DNA from: Bacteroidaceae bacterium
GTDB taxonomy: Bacteria; Bacteroidota; Bacteroidia; Bacteroidales; Bacteroidaceae
Assembly: GCA_017555845.1 (NCBI GenBank)
Contig: JAFZFO010000013.1
Location: 1 to 64,000, forward strand
DNA: 64,000 nucleotides
Direction: 5' to 3'
In this document: positions 42,148 to 51,548 of the stretch, piece after piece
How positions within the stretch are numbered: position 1 is the stretch's first letter
Layout: each line of letters starts with the position of its first letter
Notes under the pieces: generated by a model
The model's input: the letters and a program-made list of their open reading frames with translations, nothing else
The model's database searches: none
Told to the model about the DNA's origin: nothing
Position numbers and translations under genes: made by a program

Positions 42148-43374
42148 TCAATTAGCCTTGCTCTTTGGGATAATCAGGTTCAGGATTACGCCGACAAGTG
42201 CTGCCAGACCTATTCCGCCAATTGTCATTCCGCCGAATGCCATCTCGGCACCACCAATGCCAAGGATGAGAATGAGTGATGCAATCACCAGATTGCGTGT
42301 CTCGCCCATGTCAACCTTGTTCTTTATCAAGGTGTTGATGCCTACCGATGCAATTGTACCGAAAAGCAACAGCATGATACCGCCAAGGACAGATCCGGGG
42401 ATAGTCTTGAGCAGTGCGCTCATCTTGCCTATTACTGAAAAGAGGATACCGAAAACGGCTGCTATGCGAAGCACTGCAGGGTCAGATATCTTTGTGAGCG
42501 AAACGGCGCCTGTAACCTCGGAATATGTAGTTACCGGAGGACCACCGATGAATGAGGCTGCGGCGCAAGCAAGTCCGTCGCCAAGCATTGTGCGGTGTAA
42601 TCCGGGGTCTTTTGCGAAATCCTTTCCTGTAACCTCGTTGATGGCATATACGTCGCCAATGTGCTCAATCACGGGGGCTATGGCAACAGGAATCATGAAT
42701 ACTATGGCCTCCCAGCAGAACTCGGGTCTTACGAATTGTGGCAATGCAAACCATGCAGCTTCGGCAACGGGCTGAAAATCTACCAGGCCGAAAATGGTGG
42801 CTGCGATGTAACCCACGATAATACCTGCAAAGATGGGGATAAGCTTCAATAATCCTTTTGCAAACAGTGAAACAGCAACGGTGGTTACCAGTGCTGTGAT
42901 TGCAAGCGGCCAGTTCGCCTTGGCCATGTCAACTCCAGTGCCGGCCAATGACAGACCGATGAGCATGATTACAGGGCCTACAACGATTGGAGGGAACAGG
43001 TTTGTTATGAAGTTCACTCCGCGCAGGCGTACCAGTGCGCTCATCAGGCCATATACCGCACCCACAGCCACAAGGCCGCACAATGTGCCTGGCATGCCAT
43101 AAAGCTCGGTGGCTTTTATGATTGGCGCGATGAATGCGAAACTGCTTCCCAGGAATATGGGAACTTTTCCTTTGGTGACGGCATGGAAGATCAATGTACC
43201 CACACCGGCTGTGAAAAGGGCAACTGATGGGTCAAGGCCAACCAGAAGTGGTACCAGTACCGTTGCGCCGAATGCTACAAACAGGAACTGTGCGCCAACA
43301 ATGGTCTTCTTGAACAGGCCGAGCTCGTTGTTGCTCTTGTTGGTGTTGTTTTCAGGACTGTTTTCCTTTTTCAT
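42148..43374 (-). CDS. uraA: Uracil permease (NCS2 nucleobase transporter)
   Basis: This 408-aa integral membrane protein has about 12-14 hydrophobic segments and NCS2 family marks. [32 protein letters not shown] is split over the first helices, and the substrate-binding Glu-containing helix [21 protein letters not shown] lies near residue 240. The second substrate motif [20 protein letters not shown] follows near residue 290. It imports uracil with protons. The divergent upp gene turns the imported base into UMP, so the pair forms a pyrimidine salvage unit. Length is normal. The assignment of uracil rather than another base rests on context plus overall likeness to UraA. Confidence 0.9.
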   Translation of the reverse strand: MKKENSPENNTNKSNNELGLFKKTIVGAQFLFVAFGATVLVPLLVGLDPSVALFTAGVGTLIFHAVTKGKVPIFLGSSFAFIAPIIKATELYGMPGTLCGLVAVGAVYGLMSALVRLRGVNFITNLFPPIVVGPVIMLIGLSLAGTGVDMAKANWPLAITALVTTVAVSLFAKGLLKLIPIFAGIIVGYIAATIFGLVDFQPVAEAAWFALPQFVRPEFCWEAIVFMIPVAIAPVIEHIGDVYAINEVTGKDFAKDPGLHRTMLGDGLACAAASFIGGPPVTTYSEVTGAVSLTKISDPAVLRIAAVFGILFSVIGKMSALLKTIPGSVLGGIMLLLFGTIASVGINTLIKNKVDMGETRNLVIASLILILGIGGAEMAFGGMTIGGIGLAALVGVILNLIIPKSKAN

Positions 43375-43413
43375 AGTATTGTTTTAAATGAAGTGAATTG
43401 AATGCGAATGTCG

Positions 43414-43421
43414 CAAAAGTA
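43414..43421 (-). promoter_or_regulatory. Likely -7 element for uraA
   Basis: TACTTTTG on the minus strand, 40 nt upstream of the ATG. Confidence 0.4.
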
Positions 43422-43463
43422 TAAAAATGAATTGAAAAAATAAGGATTTTCGAAAATATATGC

Positions 43464-43471
43464 TACATTTG
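43464..43471 (+). promoter_or_regulatory. Likely -7 element for upp
   Basis: TACATTTG, 76 nt upstream of the upp ATG, divergent from the uraA element. Confidence 0.4.
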
Positions 43472-43546
43472 CGCTCAAACCATTTTGGAATGGGCGTTTT
43501 ACGCCTGCAGACATGAGTTTGATTACTAACCATAAATAAAATTACT

Positions 43547-44170
43547 ATGGCTTTACACATTATAGACCACCCGTTGGTGCAGCACAAGTTGAGTATCATG
43601 CGCAAAAAGGAGACTTCTACAATGAAGTTCCGTACACTGCTCGATGAGATTTCAATGTTGATGGGTTATGAGATTACCCGTGACATGCCTTTGACCTATG
43701 AGGAGATTGAAACTCCGCTTATGTCCATGAATGCTCCTAAGATTGCCGGCAAGAAGGTGGTCATCGTTCCAATTCTCAGAGCCGGTCTTGGAATGGTCGA
43801 TGGCTTGACCAAGCTTATCCCTTCTGCACGTATCGGCCATATTGGCCTTTATCGTGACGAGGTTACCTGCAAGCCTGTCTTCTATTACTACAAGATGCCC
43901 GCAAACAAGGATCGTGCAGTGTTCCTTACCGATCCGATGCTTGCAACAGGTGGCAGTGCGTGCGATGCCATTTCCCGCCTCAAGGCCGATGGATTCAACC
44001 ACATACGTCTCATGTGTCTGGTGGCATCTCCTCAGGGCGTGAAGGCTGTCGAGGAACAGCACCCCGACGTGGATATCTATGTTGCTTCGGTTGATGATGG
44101 CCTCAACGAAAAGAACTACATCCTCCCCGGTCTGGGCGATGCCGGCGACAGAATTTTCGGTACAAAGTAA
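43547..44170 (+). CDS. upp: Uracil phosphoribosyltransferase
   Basis: This 207-aa cytosolic enzyme joins uracil and PRPP to give UMP and pyrophosphate. It has the N-terminal [18 protein letters not shown], the [16 protein letters not shown] strand, the PRPP-binding loop [15 protein letters not shown] near residue 130, and the uracil-binding C-terminus [16 protein letters not shown]. All family motifs are present and the length is normal. It is divergent from the uracil permease, which supplies its substrate. A hairpin terminator follows. Confidence 0.97.
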   Translation: MALHIIDHPLVQHKLSIMRKKETSTMKFRTLLDEISMLMGYEITRDMPLTYEEIETPLMSMNAPKIAGKKVVIVPILRAGLGMVDGLTKLIPSARIGHIGLYRDEVTCKPVFYYYKMPANKDRAVFLTDPMLATGGSACDAISRLKADGFNHIRLMCLVASPQGVKAVEEQHPDVDIYVASVDDGLNEKNYILPGLGDAGDRIFGTK

Positions 44171-44184
44171 ACGTGAAACCATAC

Positions 44185-44222
44185 GAAGCGGAATGGGCGT
44201 TGACCGGCCATTCCGCTTCTTT
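44185..44222 (+). terminator. Terminator of upp
   Basis: Perfect 12-bp stem GAAGCGGAATGG / CCATTCCGCTTC with an 11-nt loop, followed by TTTG. Confidence 0.8.
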
Positions 44223-44278
44223 GTTATTTATTTAATAATTTATAGTATAAAATTGTTCTTCGTGTCATTATTTTTTAG

Positions 44279-44286
44279 TACCTTCG
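44279..44286 (+). promoter_or_regulatory. Likely -7 element ahead of the small ORF and PurF-like gene
   Basis: TACCTTCG (TAnnTTTG with one change) would start transcription near 44293, leaving about 14 nt before the small ORF. Confidence 0.4.
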
Positions 44287-44306
44287 CGCCGTAAAAATAG
44301 AAGGAG

Positions 44307-44411
44307 ATGAAACACGGAGCAATTAAAAATATCGGTTGTGCGGGATGCAAAAAGAGTCCCGTTGCCGTTTTTGCCCCTGTTTGTTTCACTATTGGCATTA
44401 ATTTTGTGTGA
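44307..44411 (+). CDS. Candidate 34-aa small protein or leader peptide
   Basis: ATG at 44307 is preceded at 6 nt by AAGGAG, a strong ribosome-binding sequence that is uncommon in this window. The 34-codon frame reads MKHGAIKNIGCAGCKKSPVA for residues 1-20. It then continues with a hydrophobic tail containing a third cysteine and ends at TGA 44409-44411. A perfect intrinsic terminator stands 10 nt after the stop, and the PurF-like gene begins 66 nt after the ORF. It could be a leader peptide coupled to transcription attenuation, or a free-standing small protein. No match to a known family is claimed. It is too short for usual gene finders. Confidence 0.45.
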   Translation: MKHGAIKNIGCAGCKKSPVAVFAPVCFTIGINFV

Positions 44412-44420
44412 TTTTATTAT

Positions 44421-44448
44421 AGTCGTTTCGTTTGAAACGACTTTTTTT
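44421..44448 (+). terminator. Intrinsic terminator between the small ORF and the PurF-like gene
   Basis: Perfect 9-bp stem AGTCGTTTC / GAAACGACT with a GTTT loop, followed by seven T. It ends 29 nt before the next ATG, a position suited to attenuation. Confidence 0.85.
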
Positions 44449-44477
44449 GTATATTAGCGGAAATTATTTGAAAGATT

Positions 44478-46358
44478 ATGGAACCACTGTTACATGAATG
44501 TGGCGTTGCGATGATTCGCTTGCGTAAACCCTTGAACTATTACCAGGAAAAGTATGGTACATGGGCTTATGGTATGAATAAATTGTTCCTCTTGATGAAC
44601 AAACAATATAACCGCGGCCAGCAGGGCGCGGGTATTGCCTGTGTAAAGCTCAAGGCTTCTCCGGGCGAGGATTATATGTTCCGTGAAAGAGCAGAGGGCT
44701 CTGGCGCTATTTCCGAGGTGTTTGACTTGGCCAACAAGAGCCTTGCTTCACATCCAAAGGAGATGAAGAACAACGCCAACTATGCCTATCGCCATTTTGG
44801 CTTTGCCGGTGAGCTCTATATGGGCCACTTGCGCTATTCGGCTACAGGAAAGACCGGTATGCAGTATGTACACCCATTCCTGCGCCGCAACAACTGGAGA
44901 GCAAAGAACCTTGCTCTTTGCGGTAACTTCCACATAACCAATGTCGAGGAAGTCTTCCGCGAACTTGTGTCACGCGGTCAGCACCCACGCGTATATGCCG
45001 ATACATATATCATGCTCGAACTTATGGGACACCGTCTCGACCGTGAAGTAGAGCGCCTGTTCAAGGAGTGCGAGGCCGAAGGCTTCACAGGAATGGATAT
45101 TACCAATGCAATCGAGGACCGCATGGATGTTGCAAACGTCTTGCGTACATCAACTCCTATACTCGATGGCGGTTATGTATTCTGCGGCGTTACCGGTAGT
45201 GGCGAGATGTTTGCAATGCGCGACCCATGGGGCGTGCGTACAGCCTATTGGTATGCAAACGATGAGATATTTACCATGGCAAGTGAGCGTGCTGCCTTGC
45301 AGACCGCTATGAACCTGAAGGCCGAGGAGGTCATTGAGCTCAAACCGGGCGAGGCACTCATCGTGAACAAGCGTGGCGAGATACGCAGTGAGCAGATTAT
45401 CCCACAGAAGGCATTCCTGCCATGTTCATTTGAACGCATCTATTTCAGCCGCGGAAACGACGGCGATATCTATACCGAGCGCAAGAAGCTTGGCGCAAAC
45501 CTCAAGGAGCAGATTCTCAAGGCTATCAACTATGACCTTGACAACACAGTCTTCTCATTCATCCCCAATACTGCCGAAATGGCATTCTATGGAATGGTTG
45601 AGGGTATGCAGGAGCATCTCGACGAGTGGAAGATCAGAGAAATAAACTCGGGCAAGCAGTTTACCCCCGAGGAGCTCAATGCCATTGTCACAAAGAAGGT
45701 TCGCCAGGAGAAGGTTGCCAACAAGGATATCAAGATGCGTACGTTCATCTCGACAACCGACAAACGCAACGACCTTGCATCATACGTTTATGACATTACT
45801 TATGGAACTGTAAGGCCAAAGGTTGACAACCTTGTCGTTATTGATGACAGTATCGTGCGCGGTACAACCTTGAAGCAGAACATCCTCAACATCCTCGATC
45901 GTCTTGAGCCCAAGAAGATTGTGGTTGTTTCATCAAGCCCACAGATCCGTTACCCCGACTATTACGGTATCGACATGGAGAAGTTCGACCACTTCGTGGC
46001 TTTCAAGGCTGCTCTTGAACTGCTCTATGAGAACGGCAAGCGCTCACTCATTGACGAGACATACAGAGCTTGTCTTGAGGAACTCCGTAAGCCCGATGCC
46101 GAGCAGGTCAACTGCACACGCGCCATCTATCAGCCGTTTACAGCCGATGAGATTTCCCGCAAGATTGCCGATATGTTGAAACCCGTTGACCTCAACGCCG
46201 ACCTGGAGCTCGTGTTCCAGAGCCTCACCGGCCTGCACGATGCTTGCCCCAACCACCTTGGCGACTGGTACTTCAGCGGTATCTATCCAACCCCCGGCGG
46301 TAACCGTCTTGTAAACGAGGCGTTTGTTTATCACTACGAGAAGTATTTATATAAATAA
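44478..46358 (+). CDS. Amidophosphoribosyltransferase-like protein (class II glutamine amidotransferase plus phosphoribosyltransferase)
   Basis: This 626-aa protein is longer than classic PurF (about 470-500 aa). After a seven-residue propeptide, the catalytic Cys is at residue 8 (MEPLLHECGVAM). RGQQGAGIACVK and GHLRYSATGK mark the Ntn-type glutaminase domain. The PRPP-binding motif VVIDDSIVRGTTLKQN lies near residue 455. It would make phosphoribosylamine from PRPP and glutamine, the first purine step. Bacteroidetes often carry this long form besides a standard PurF, so its exact role is less sure. It precedes carB by 18 nt. Upstream lies a small ORF and a terminator that may attenuate its transcription. 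Confidence 0.82.
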   Translation: MEPLLHECGVAMIRLRKPLNYYQEKYGTWAYGMNKLFLLMNKQYNRGQQGAGIACVKLKASPGEDYMFRERAEGSGAISEVFDLANKSLASHPKEMKNNANYAYRHFGFAGELYMGHLRYSATGKTGMQYVHPFLRRNNWRAKNLALCGNFHITNVEEVFRELVSRGQHPRVYADTYIMLELMGHRLDREVERLFKECEAEGFTGMDITNAIEDRMDVANVLRTSTPILDGGYVFCGVTGSGEMFAMRDPWGVRTAYWYANDEIFTMASERAALQTAMNLKAEEVIELKPGEALIVNKRGEIRSEQIIPQKAFLPCSFERIYFSRGNDGDIYTERKKLGANLKEQILKAINYDLDNTVFSFIPNTAEMAFYGMVEGMQEHLDEWKIREINSGKQFTPEELNAIVTKKVRQEKVANKDIKMRTFISTTDKRNDLASYVYDITYGTVRPKVDNLVVIDDSIVRGTTLKQNILNILDRLEPKKIVVVSSSPQIRYPDYYGIDMEKFDHFVAFKAALELLYENGKRSLIDETYRACLEELRKPDAEQVNCTRAIYQPFTADEISRKIADMLKPVDLNADLELVFQSLTGLHDACPNHLGDWYFSGIYPTPGGNRLVNEAFVYHYEKYLYK

Positions 46359-46376
46359 TAGGTAAAATAATATAAT

Positions 46377-49300
46377 ATGGCTATGAAAGAGAAATTGAAA
46401 AAGGTGTTATTGCTTGGTTCAGGTGCATTGCGCATTGGCCAGGCCGGAGAGTTCGACTACTCGGGTTCACAAGCTTTGAAGGCACTCCGCGAGGAGGGTA
46501 TCCAGTCAGTGTTGATCAACCCTAACGTAGCAACAATCCAGACATCGGAGGGTATTGCCGACAAGGTATACTTCCTTCCTGTTGACATACACAATGTAGA
46601 GGAGATTATCAAGAAGGAGCGCCCCGACGGTATTCTGCTCGCATTCGGTGGACAGACTGCTCTCAACTGCGGTACCGAGCTCTATCAGAAGGGTATTCTT
46701 GAGAAGTATGGTGTAAAGGTACTCGGTACATCAGTCGAGGCCATCATGTACACCGAGGACCGTGACCTCTTCGTCAAGAAGCTCGATGAGATTCCAATGA
46801 AGACTCCTGTGAGCCAGGCTGTAGAGACAATGGAAGATGCTCTTGCTGCTGCACACCGCATCGGTTTCCCTGTAATGGTCCGTTCAGCATACGCACTCGG
46901 TGGTTTGGGTAGCGGTATCTGCAAGGACGAGGAGAGCTTCAAGGAGCTTGCCGAGAGTGCATTTACCTTCTCTAACCAGATTCTTGTTGAGGAGTCACTC
47001 AAGGGTTGGAAGGAGATTGAGTTCGAGGTTATCCGCGACGCCAACGACCACTGCTTCACTGTAGCAAGCATGGAGAACTTCGACCCACTCGGCATCCACA
47101 CCGGTGAGTCAATCGTTGTTGCTCCAACATGCTCACTCACACCAGAGCAGGTCAAGTTCATGCAGGAGATCTCAGTGAAGGCTATCCGTCACTTGGGTAT
47201 CGTCGGTGAGTGTAACATCCAGTACGCATTCAATGCCGAGACAAACGACTACCGCGTAATCGAGGTTAACGCACGTCTCAGCCGCTCATCAGCTCTCGCA
47301 TCAAAGGCAACAGGTTATCCTCTCGCATTTGTGGCAGCAAAGATCGCTCTTGGCTACACACTCGACGAGATTGGCGAGATGGGCACACCAAACAGCGCAT
47401 ACAAGGCACCAGACCTTGACTACCTCATCTGTAAGATCCCACGTTGGGACTTGACAAAGTTCGCCGGCGTATCACGTCAGATCGGTTCAAGCATGAAGTC
47501 AGTAGGTGAGATCATGTCAATCGGTCGCAGCTTCGAGGAGGTAATCCAGAAGGGCTTGCGTATGATTGGTCAGGGTATGCACGGTTTCGTAGGTAACGAG
47601 CACACACACTTCGACAACCTCGACGAGGAGCTTGCAAACCCAACAGATATGCGCGTGTTCTCTATCGCATCGGCTCTTGAGGAGGGCTACACAGTAGAGC
47701 GCATCAGCGAACTTACAAAGATTGATCCATGGTTCTTGGGTAAGCTCAAGAATATCGTAGACTATAAGCACGTTCTCGAGGGCTACAACACACTCGAGGA
47801 GTTGCCAGCCGACGTACTCCGCAAGGCTAAGGAACTCGGTTTCTCTGACTTCCAGATCTCACGCTTCGTTCTCAAGGAGCAGAAGAACATGGAGGCAGGT
47901 AACCTTGCAGTCCGTGCACGCCGTAAGGAACTCGGCATTCTCCCGGCCGTTAAGCGCATCAACACTGTAGCATCGGAGCACCCCGAGTTGACAAACTACC
48001 TCTACATGACCTATGGCACAACAGGTTACGATGTCAACTACTACAAGACCGACAAGTCAGTCGTTGTCCTTGGTTCAGGTGCATACCGCATCGGTTCATC
48101 GGTTGAGTTCGACTGGTGTTCAGTGAACGCAGTGCAGACAGCACGCAAGCTCGGCTACAAGTCAATCATGATCAACTACAACCCCGAGACCGTATCTACC
48201 GACTACGACATGTGCGACCGTCTCTACTTCGACGAGCTCTCATTCGAGCGCGTACTCGATGTTATCGACCTTGAGCAGCCGGGTGGTGTAATCGTTTCAG
48301 TGGGTGGCCAGATTCCTAACAACCTCGCGATGAAGCTTCATCGTCAGGCAGTGCCCATCCTGGGTACATCTCCACTCTCAATCGACCGTGCCGAGAACCG
48401 TCACAAGTTCTCAGCTATGCTCGACCAGCTTGGCATCGACCAGCCCGCATGGAAGGAGCTCACAAGCCTCGAGGACATGAAGGAGTTCGTTGACAAGGTT
48501 GGCTATCCTGTGCTTGTGCGTCCATCATACGTGCTTTCAGGTGCCGCAATGAACGTCTGCTACAACGAGGAGGAGTTGCAGGAGTTCCTGAAGATGGCAG
48601 CCGAGGTGTCAAAGGAGTTCCCTGTTGTCGTTTCACAGTTCATGAGCGATACCAAGGAGATTGAGTTCGACGCTGTGGCACAGAACGGTGAGGTAGTGGA
48701 GTATGCAATCTCTGAGCACGTTGAGTTTGCCGGTGTACACTCTGGCGACGCAACACTCGTGTTCCCTGCACAGAAGATCTACTTTGAGACAGCACGCCGC
48801 ATCAAGAAGATCAGCCGTCGCATTGCCAAGGAGTTGAACATCTCAGGTCCTTTCAACATGCAGTTCCTTGCAAAGAACAATGAGGTAAAGGTAATCGAGT
48901 GTAACCTGCGTGCATCACGCTCGTTCCCATTCGTTTCAAAGGTGTTGCGCCGCAACTTCATTGAGACAGCTACACGCATCATGCTCGATGCACCATACAG
49001 CAAGCCCGACAAGTCTGCATTCGATATCGACCACATCGGTGTCAAGGCATCACAGTTCTCATTCAGCCGCTTGCACCAGGCCGACCCAGTATTGGGCGTT
49101 GATATGTCATCAACCGGTGAGGTAGGTTGCATTGGCGACGACTTTGAGGAGGCATTGCTCAACGCTATGATTGCCGTTGGTTACAGCGTGCCCAAGAAGA
49201 ACGTGATGGTATCATCAGGTGCTGCCAAGTCAAAGGTAGACTTGCTTGAGCCCGCAGCTCTCCTTGCACAGAAGGGCTACAACATCTACGCTACATCAGG

Positions 49301-49604
49301 CACAGCCAAGTTCCTCAACGAGCATGGCATCGCAACAACACCTGTAATGTGGCCCGATGAGGATCCTACAGCCGAGAACAACGTAATGCAGATGATTGCC
49401 GACCACCGTTTCGACCTCATCATCAACATTCCAAAGAACCACACAAAGCGCGAGCTTACAAACGGTTACAGAATACGTCGTGCGGCTATCGACCACAACA
49501 TTCCACTCATTACCAACGCCCGCCTTGCAAGCGCGTTCATCCGCTCATTCTGCAAGATCGACGTGGCTTCAATGCCTGTCAAGAGCTGGGACGAGTTCAA
49601 GTAA
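46377..49604 (+). CDS. carB: Carbamoyl-phosphate synthase large subunit
   Basis: This 1075-aa protein has two homologous ATP-grasp halves. The first (residues 1-400, GSGALRIGQAGEFDYSGSQA) phosphorylates bicarbonate. The second (about 550-930, GSGAYRIGSSVEFDWCSVNA) phosphorylates carbamate. They are joined by the oligomerisation domain and followed by an MGS-like allosteric domain (935-1075, NIYATSGTAKFLNEHGI). It makes carbamoyl phosphate for pyrimidines and arginine. The glutaminase partner CarA is not next to it, although it usually is, so ammonia must come from a CarA encoded elsewhere. The gene is highly codon-biased and full length, and starts 18 nt after the PurF-like gene. Confidence 0.97.
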   Translation: MAMKEKLKKVLLLGSGALRIGQAGEFDYSGSQALKALREEGIQSVLINPNVATIQTSEGIADKVYFLPVDIHNVEEIIKKERPDGILLAFGGQTALNCGTELYQKGILEKYGVKVLGTSVEAIMYTEDRDLFVKKLDEIPMKTPVSQAVETMEDALAAAHRIGFPVMVRSAYALGGLGSGICKDEESFKELAESAFTFSNQILVEESLKGWKEIEFEVIRDANDHCFTVASMENFDPLGIHTGESIVVAPTCSLTPEQVKFMQEISVKAIRHLGIVGECNIQYAFNAETNDYRVIEVNARLSRSSALASKATGYPLAFVAAKIALGYTLDEIGEMGTPNSAYKAPDLDYLICKIPRWDLTKFAGVSRQIGSSMKSVGEIMSIGRSFEEVIQKGLRMIGQGMHGFVGNEHTHFDNLDEELANPTDMRVFSIASALEEGYTVERISELTKIDPWFLGKLKNIVDYKHVLEGYNTLEELPADVLRKAKELGFSDFQISRFVLKEQKNMEAGNLAVRARRKELGILPAVKRINTVASEHPELTNYLYMTYGTTGYDVNYYKTDKSVVVLGSGAYRIGSSVEFDWCSVNAVQTARKLGYKSIMINYNPETVSTDYDMCDRLYFDELSFERVLDVIDLEQPGGVIVSVGGQIPNNLAMKLHRQAVPILGTSPLSIDRAENRHKFSAMLDQLGIDQPAWKELTSLEDMKEFVDKVGYPVLVRPSYVLSGAAMNVCYNEEELQEFLKMAAEVSKEFPVVVSQFMSDTKEIEFDAVAQNGEVVEYAISEHVEFAGVHSGDATLVFPAQKIYFETARRIKKISRRIAKELNISGPFNMQFLAKNNEVKVIECNLRASRSFPFVSKVLRRNFIETATRIMLDAPYSKPDKSAFDIDHIGVKASQFSFSRLHQADPVLGVDMSSTGEVGCIGDDFEEALLNAMIAVGYSVPKKNVMVSSGAAKSKVDLLEPAALLAQKGYNIYATSGTAKFLNEHGIATTPVMWPDEDPTAENNVMQMIADHRFDLIINIPKNHTKRELTNGYRIRRAAIDHNIPLITNARLASAFIRSFCKIDVASMPVKSWDEFK

Positions 49605-49620
49605 TTGAAGAGAATCATAT

Positions 49621-49660
49621 AACGCAACACAGCACCGCGCTTGCGGTGCTGTGTTGCGTT
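49621..49660 (+). terminator. Perfect 18-bp hairpin after carB
   Basis: AACGCAACACAGCACCGC pairs exactly with 49643-49660 around a GCTT loop. No T run follows, so it may end transcripts by another route or stabilise the 3' end. Confidence 0.6.
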
Positions 49661-49722
49661 ATGTTATCTCGAGCGAGCGTAGTGACGAGAGAACTCTATT
49701 TCATTCTTATACGTATTCGCCA

Positions 49723-50547
49723 TTATCTATACTCATACCCCTTAATCATTAATCCCATGTTTACTGGTATCTTCTCTGGGGTGTCGGTAGCGCCGTTTCT
49801 TATGTAGCTGCTTTTAAGGTATAGCGGGAACTGTATTTTGCCGTCTTTGGTGGTCTGCTTTTTCCCATCCACGAATTTCAAAGCTACATAGTATCGGCCG
49901 GGGAAAAGGGATATGCTTTCGTTTGCAGTTATGACGTGTTCACTCTTTTTGTCACTTATTGGAATATCCACGTAGACAGGGTGGTGCATCACGTTTATAA
50001 AACTGCTTTCGGTTTCATCAATTGAATATATGTTCACGCTTAACCTGGCGTTCTCTACGCTGTTCCGTATTGTGCTGAAGACAAATTCTTCTACCTCAAA
50101 AGCGTGCTTCACGTCAATTATTGAGCCTATTTCATATCCTGTCTTCTCTGCGGTCCACGCTGTGACAGCGCCGGCAAATCTCATGCCCCTGCCGGCAAGT
50201 TTTGCCTTCTTCCTTTTTCCATTATATACCGTGAGTTCCTGCAATTCCCTTGGCTGCATTGTGACAATGAGTGCTTCTCCATTGTTCCTGTAGAGTGCAG
50301 CCGGGAGCTTTACATCGCCATATGATACGTGGCTTACAGCAATGGTGTCGTTGCAACCTTGCGGGAGTGTAAGTTCAAACTCTCCGTCAATGCCCGAGAG
50401 GGTGCCGTTCTTTGTTCCCGGAATGCCAATGGTGGCATATTCCACAGCCGTGCCTTCTTCGGTAAGGATTCTGCCTTTTATTGTAACTTCCTGCGCGGTG
50501 GTGGATGTGGCTGCCAATAACGACATGGCAAACAGTAATTTTTTCAT
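49723..50547 (-). CDS. Exported carboxypeptidase-regulatory-like domain protein
   Basis: This 274-aa protein starts with a signal peptide (MKKLLFAMSLLAATSTTAQ). Residues 20-100 form a CarboxypepD_reg-like beta-sandwich (VTIKGRILTEEGTAVEYATI, GTLSGIDGEFELTLPQG), the plug-type domain seen at the start of TonB-linked receptors. No TonB receptor barrel follows. The rest (110-274) is a second beta-rich region of unknown type (KHAFEVEEFVFSTIRNSVEN) that may bind a ligand or sense envelope state. It is the last gene of a four-gene minus-strand cassette, 13 nt after the small regulator, which links it to the DUF2975-like membrane proteins. Confidence 0.75.
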   Translation of the reverse strand: MKKLLFAMSLLAATSTTAQEVTIKGRILTEEGTAVEYATIGIPGTKNGTLSGIDGEFELTLPQGCNDTIAVSHVSYGDVKLPAALYRNNGEALIVTMQPRELQELTVYNGKRKKAKLAGRGMRFAGAVTAWTAEKTGYEIGSIIDVKHAFEVEEFVFSTIRNSVENARLSVNIYSIDETESSFINVMHHPVYVDIPISDKKSEHVITANESISLFPGRYYVALKFVDGKKQTTKDGKIQFPLYLKSSYIRNGATDTPEKIPVNMGLMIKGYEYR

Positions 50548-50560
50548 GGAAACGGTGTTT

Positions 50561-50764
50561 TTATTCCTTGTACTCCAGAATATCTCCCGGTTGGCAGTCG
50601 AGTGCCTTGCATATGGCTTCGAGAGTGCTGAAACGCACGGCCTTTGCCTTTCCTGTCTTCAGGATAGAGAGGTTGGCCTGTGTAATTCCAATCTTTTCGG
50701 CCAGTTCGCCCGATGTCATCTTGCGCTTTGCAAGCATAACGTCAACATTTACTATTATAGACAT
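50561..50764 (-). CDS. Small Cro/C1-type (YozG-like) transcriptional regulator
   Basis: This 67-aa protein is almost entirely a helix-turn-helix domain: LAKRKMTSGELAEKIGITQANLSILKTGK gives the two recognition helices (quoted in parts: SGELAEKIG then QANLSILKTGKA), and FSTLEAICKALDCQPGDILEY closes the fold. This is the Cro/C1 XRE type called YozG in Bacillus. Such regulators commonly sit next to DUF2975 membrane proteins, and that is the case here: one such gene lies 12 nt upstream. It probably controls its own cassette. No DNA target is known. Confidence 0.85.
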   Translation of the reverse strand: MSIIVNVDVMLAKRKMTSGELAEKIGITQANLSILKTGKAKAVRFSTLEAICKALDCQPGDILEYKE

Positions 50765-50776
50765 GGTTGTGTGGGT

Positions 50777-51484
50777 TTAGATGGTGAGATCCTGCTCATT
50801 CTTCAACTTGACGGCGATGTCAAAGAGTTTGCCGAAGAATACGATGAATATACCGAAAATCATATAGTACATCATTACGGTGTCGTTGGGAATCATTGGG
50901 GTGGTTGCCCAGAGTTCGCTCTGCAACAAGGTACTGACGATGATGGTTGCTCCAACGCCATATATGCAGAATGAGTTCCTGCTGTAGAATACCCTACGCT
51001 TTGATACATTGTAAAGTATGACGGCAATGAATATTCCGCACGCCAATAGGGTCAATATATTTATGCACTGTGGCAAATGGGCATTTATAGGTAGTCCATT
51101 GCTGTAATCGGATATCATAAGCTCTACCGTTTCGACGGCTTTTGCCACGGCACATATCATTGCGACTACAGCTACAATTGCCAGGCTGTGGAACCCGGGT
51201 CTTTCGTCCTTTGCGCTTTTCATCTCCTCCTCTTTCTCCGCCTCGTGGTTTGCCTCTTCAAAATCCTTGCTATATCGGCTTCTTTCAATAATTTTCTGGA
51301 ACAGTATAAGGCCTCCTGTGTATACGAATCCCAAGCATAGGTACAACAGGACTGCAGGCCAATCGGTCTTTATACGTAGGCAAATGACTATTGCAAAAAG
51401 AACTACAGCCCAGATGGTTGTAAAGGCATTGATAATCCTTGTAATCTTCTTTGTTGAGGGTTTCTTCTCGTTCATGGTTTCCAT
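50777..51484 (-). CDS. DUF2975-like integral membrane protein (235 aa)
   Basis: Four to five membrane spans are visible in this 235-aa protein: IINAFTTIWAVVLFAIVICL, the next near residue 45, AIVAVVAMICAVAKAVE near residue 105, NILTLLACGIFIAVILYNV near residue 145, and YYMIFGIFIVFFGKLFDIAV near residue 205. The C-terminal KLKNEQDLTI is the sign of DUF2975 proteins. A charged cytosolic loop (EEANHEAEKEEEMKSAKDE) lies near residue 80. An alternative start is three codons in. It is paired with a second DUF2975-like protein upstream and the small regulator downstream. Function of the family is unknown; the pairing suggests a membrane-signal module, as inference. Confidence 0.72.
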   Translation of the reverse strand: METMNEKKPSTKKITRIINAFTTIWAVVLFAIVICLRIKTDWPAVLLYLCLGFVYTGGLILFQKIIERSRYSKDFEEANHEAEKEEEMKSAKDERPGFHSLAIVAVVAMICAVAKAVETVELMISDYSNGLPINAHLPQCINILTLLACGIFIAVILYNVSKRRVFYSRNSFCIYGVGATIIVSTLLQSELWATTPMIPNDTVMMYYMIFGIFIVFFGKLFDIAVKLKNEQDLTI

Positions 51485-51548
51485 TATATTTGATGGTTGT
51501 GTAATTTTTTTGCTGTTGGGGCGGGTGACCGTCCTTTTATAAATATGC

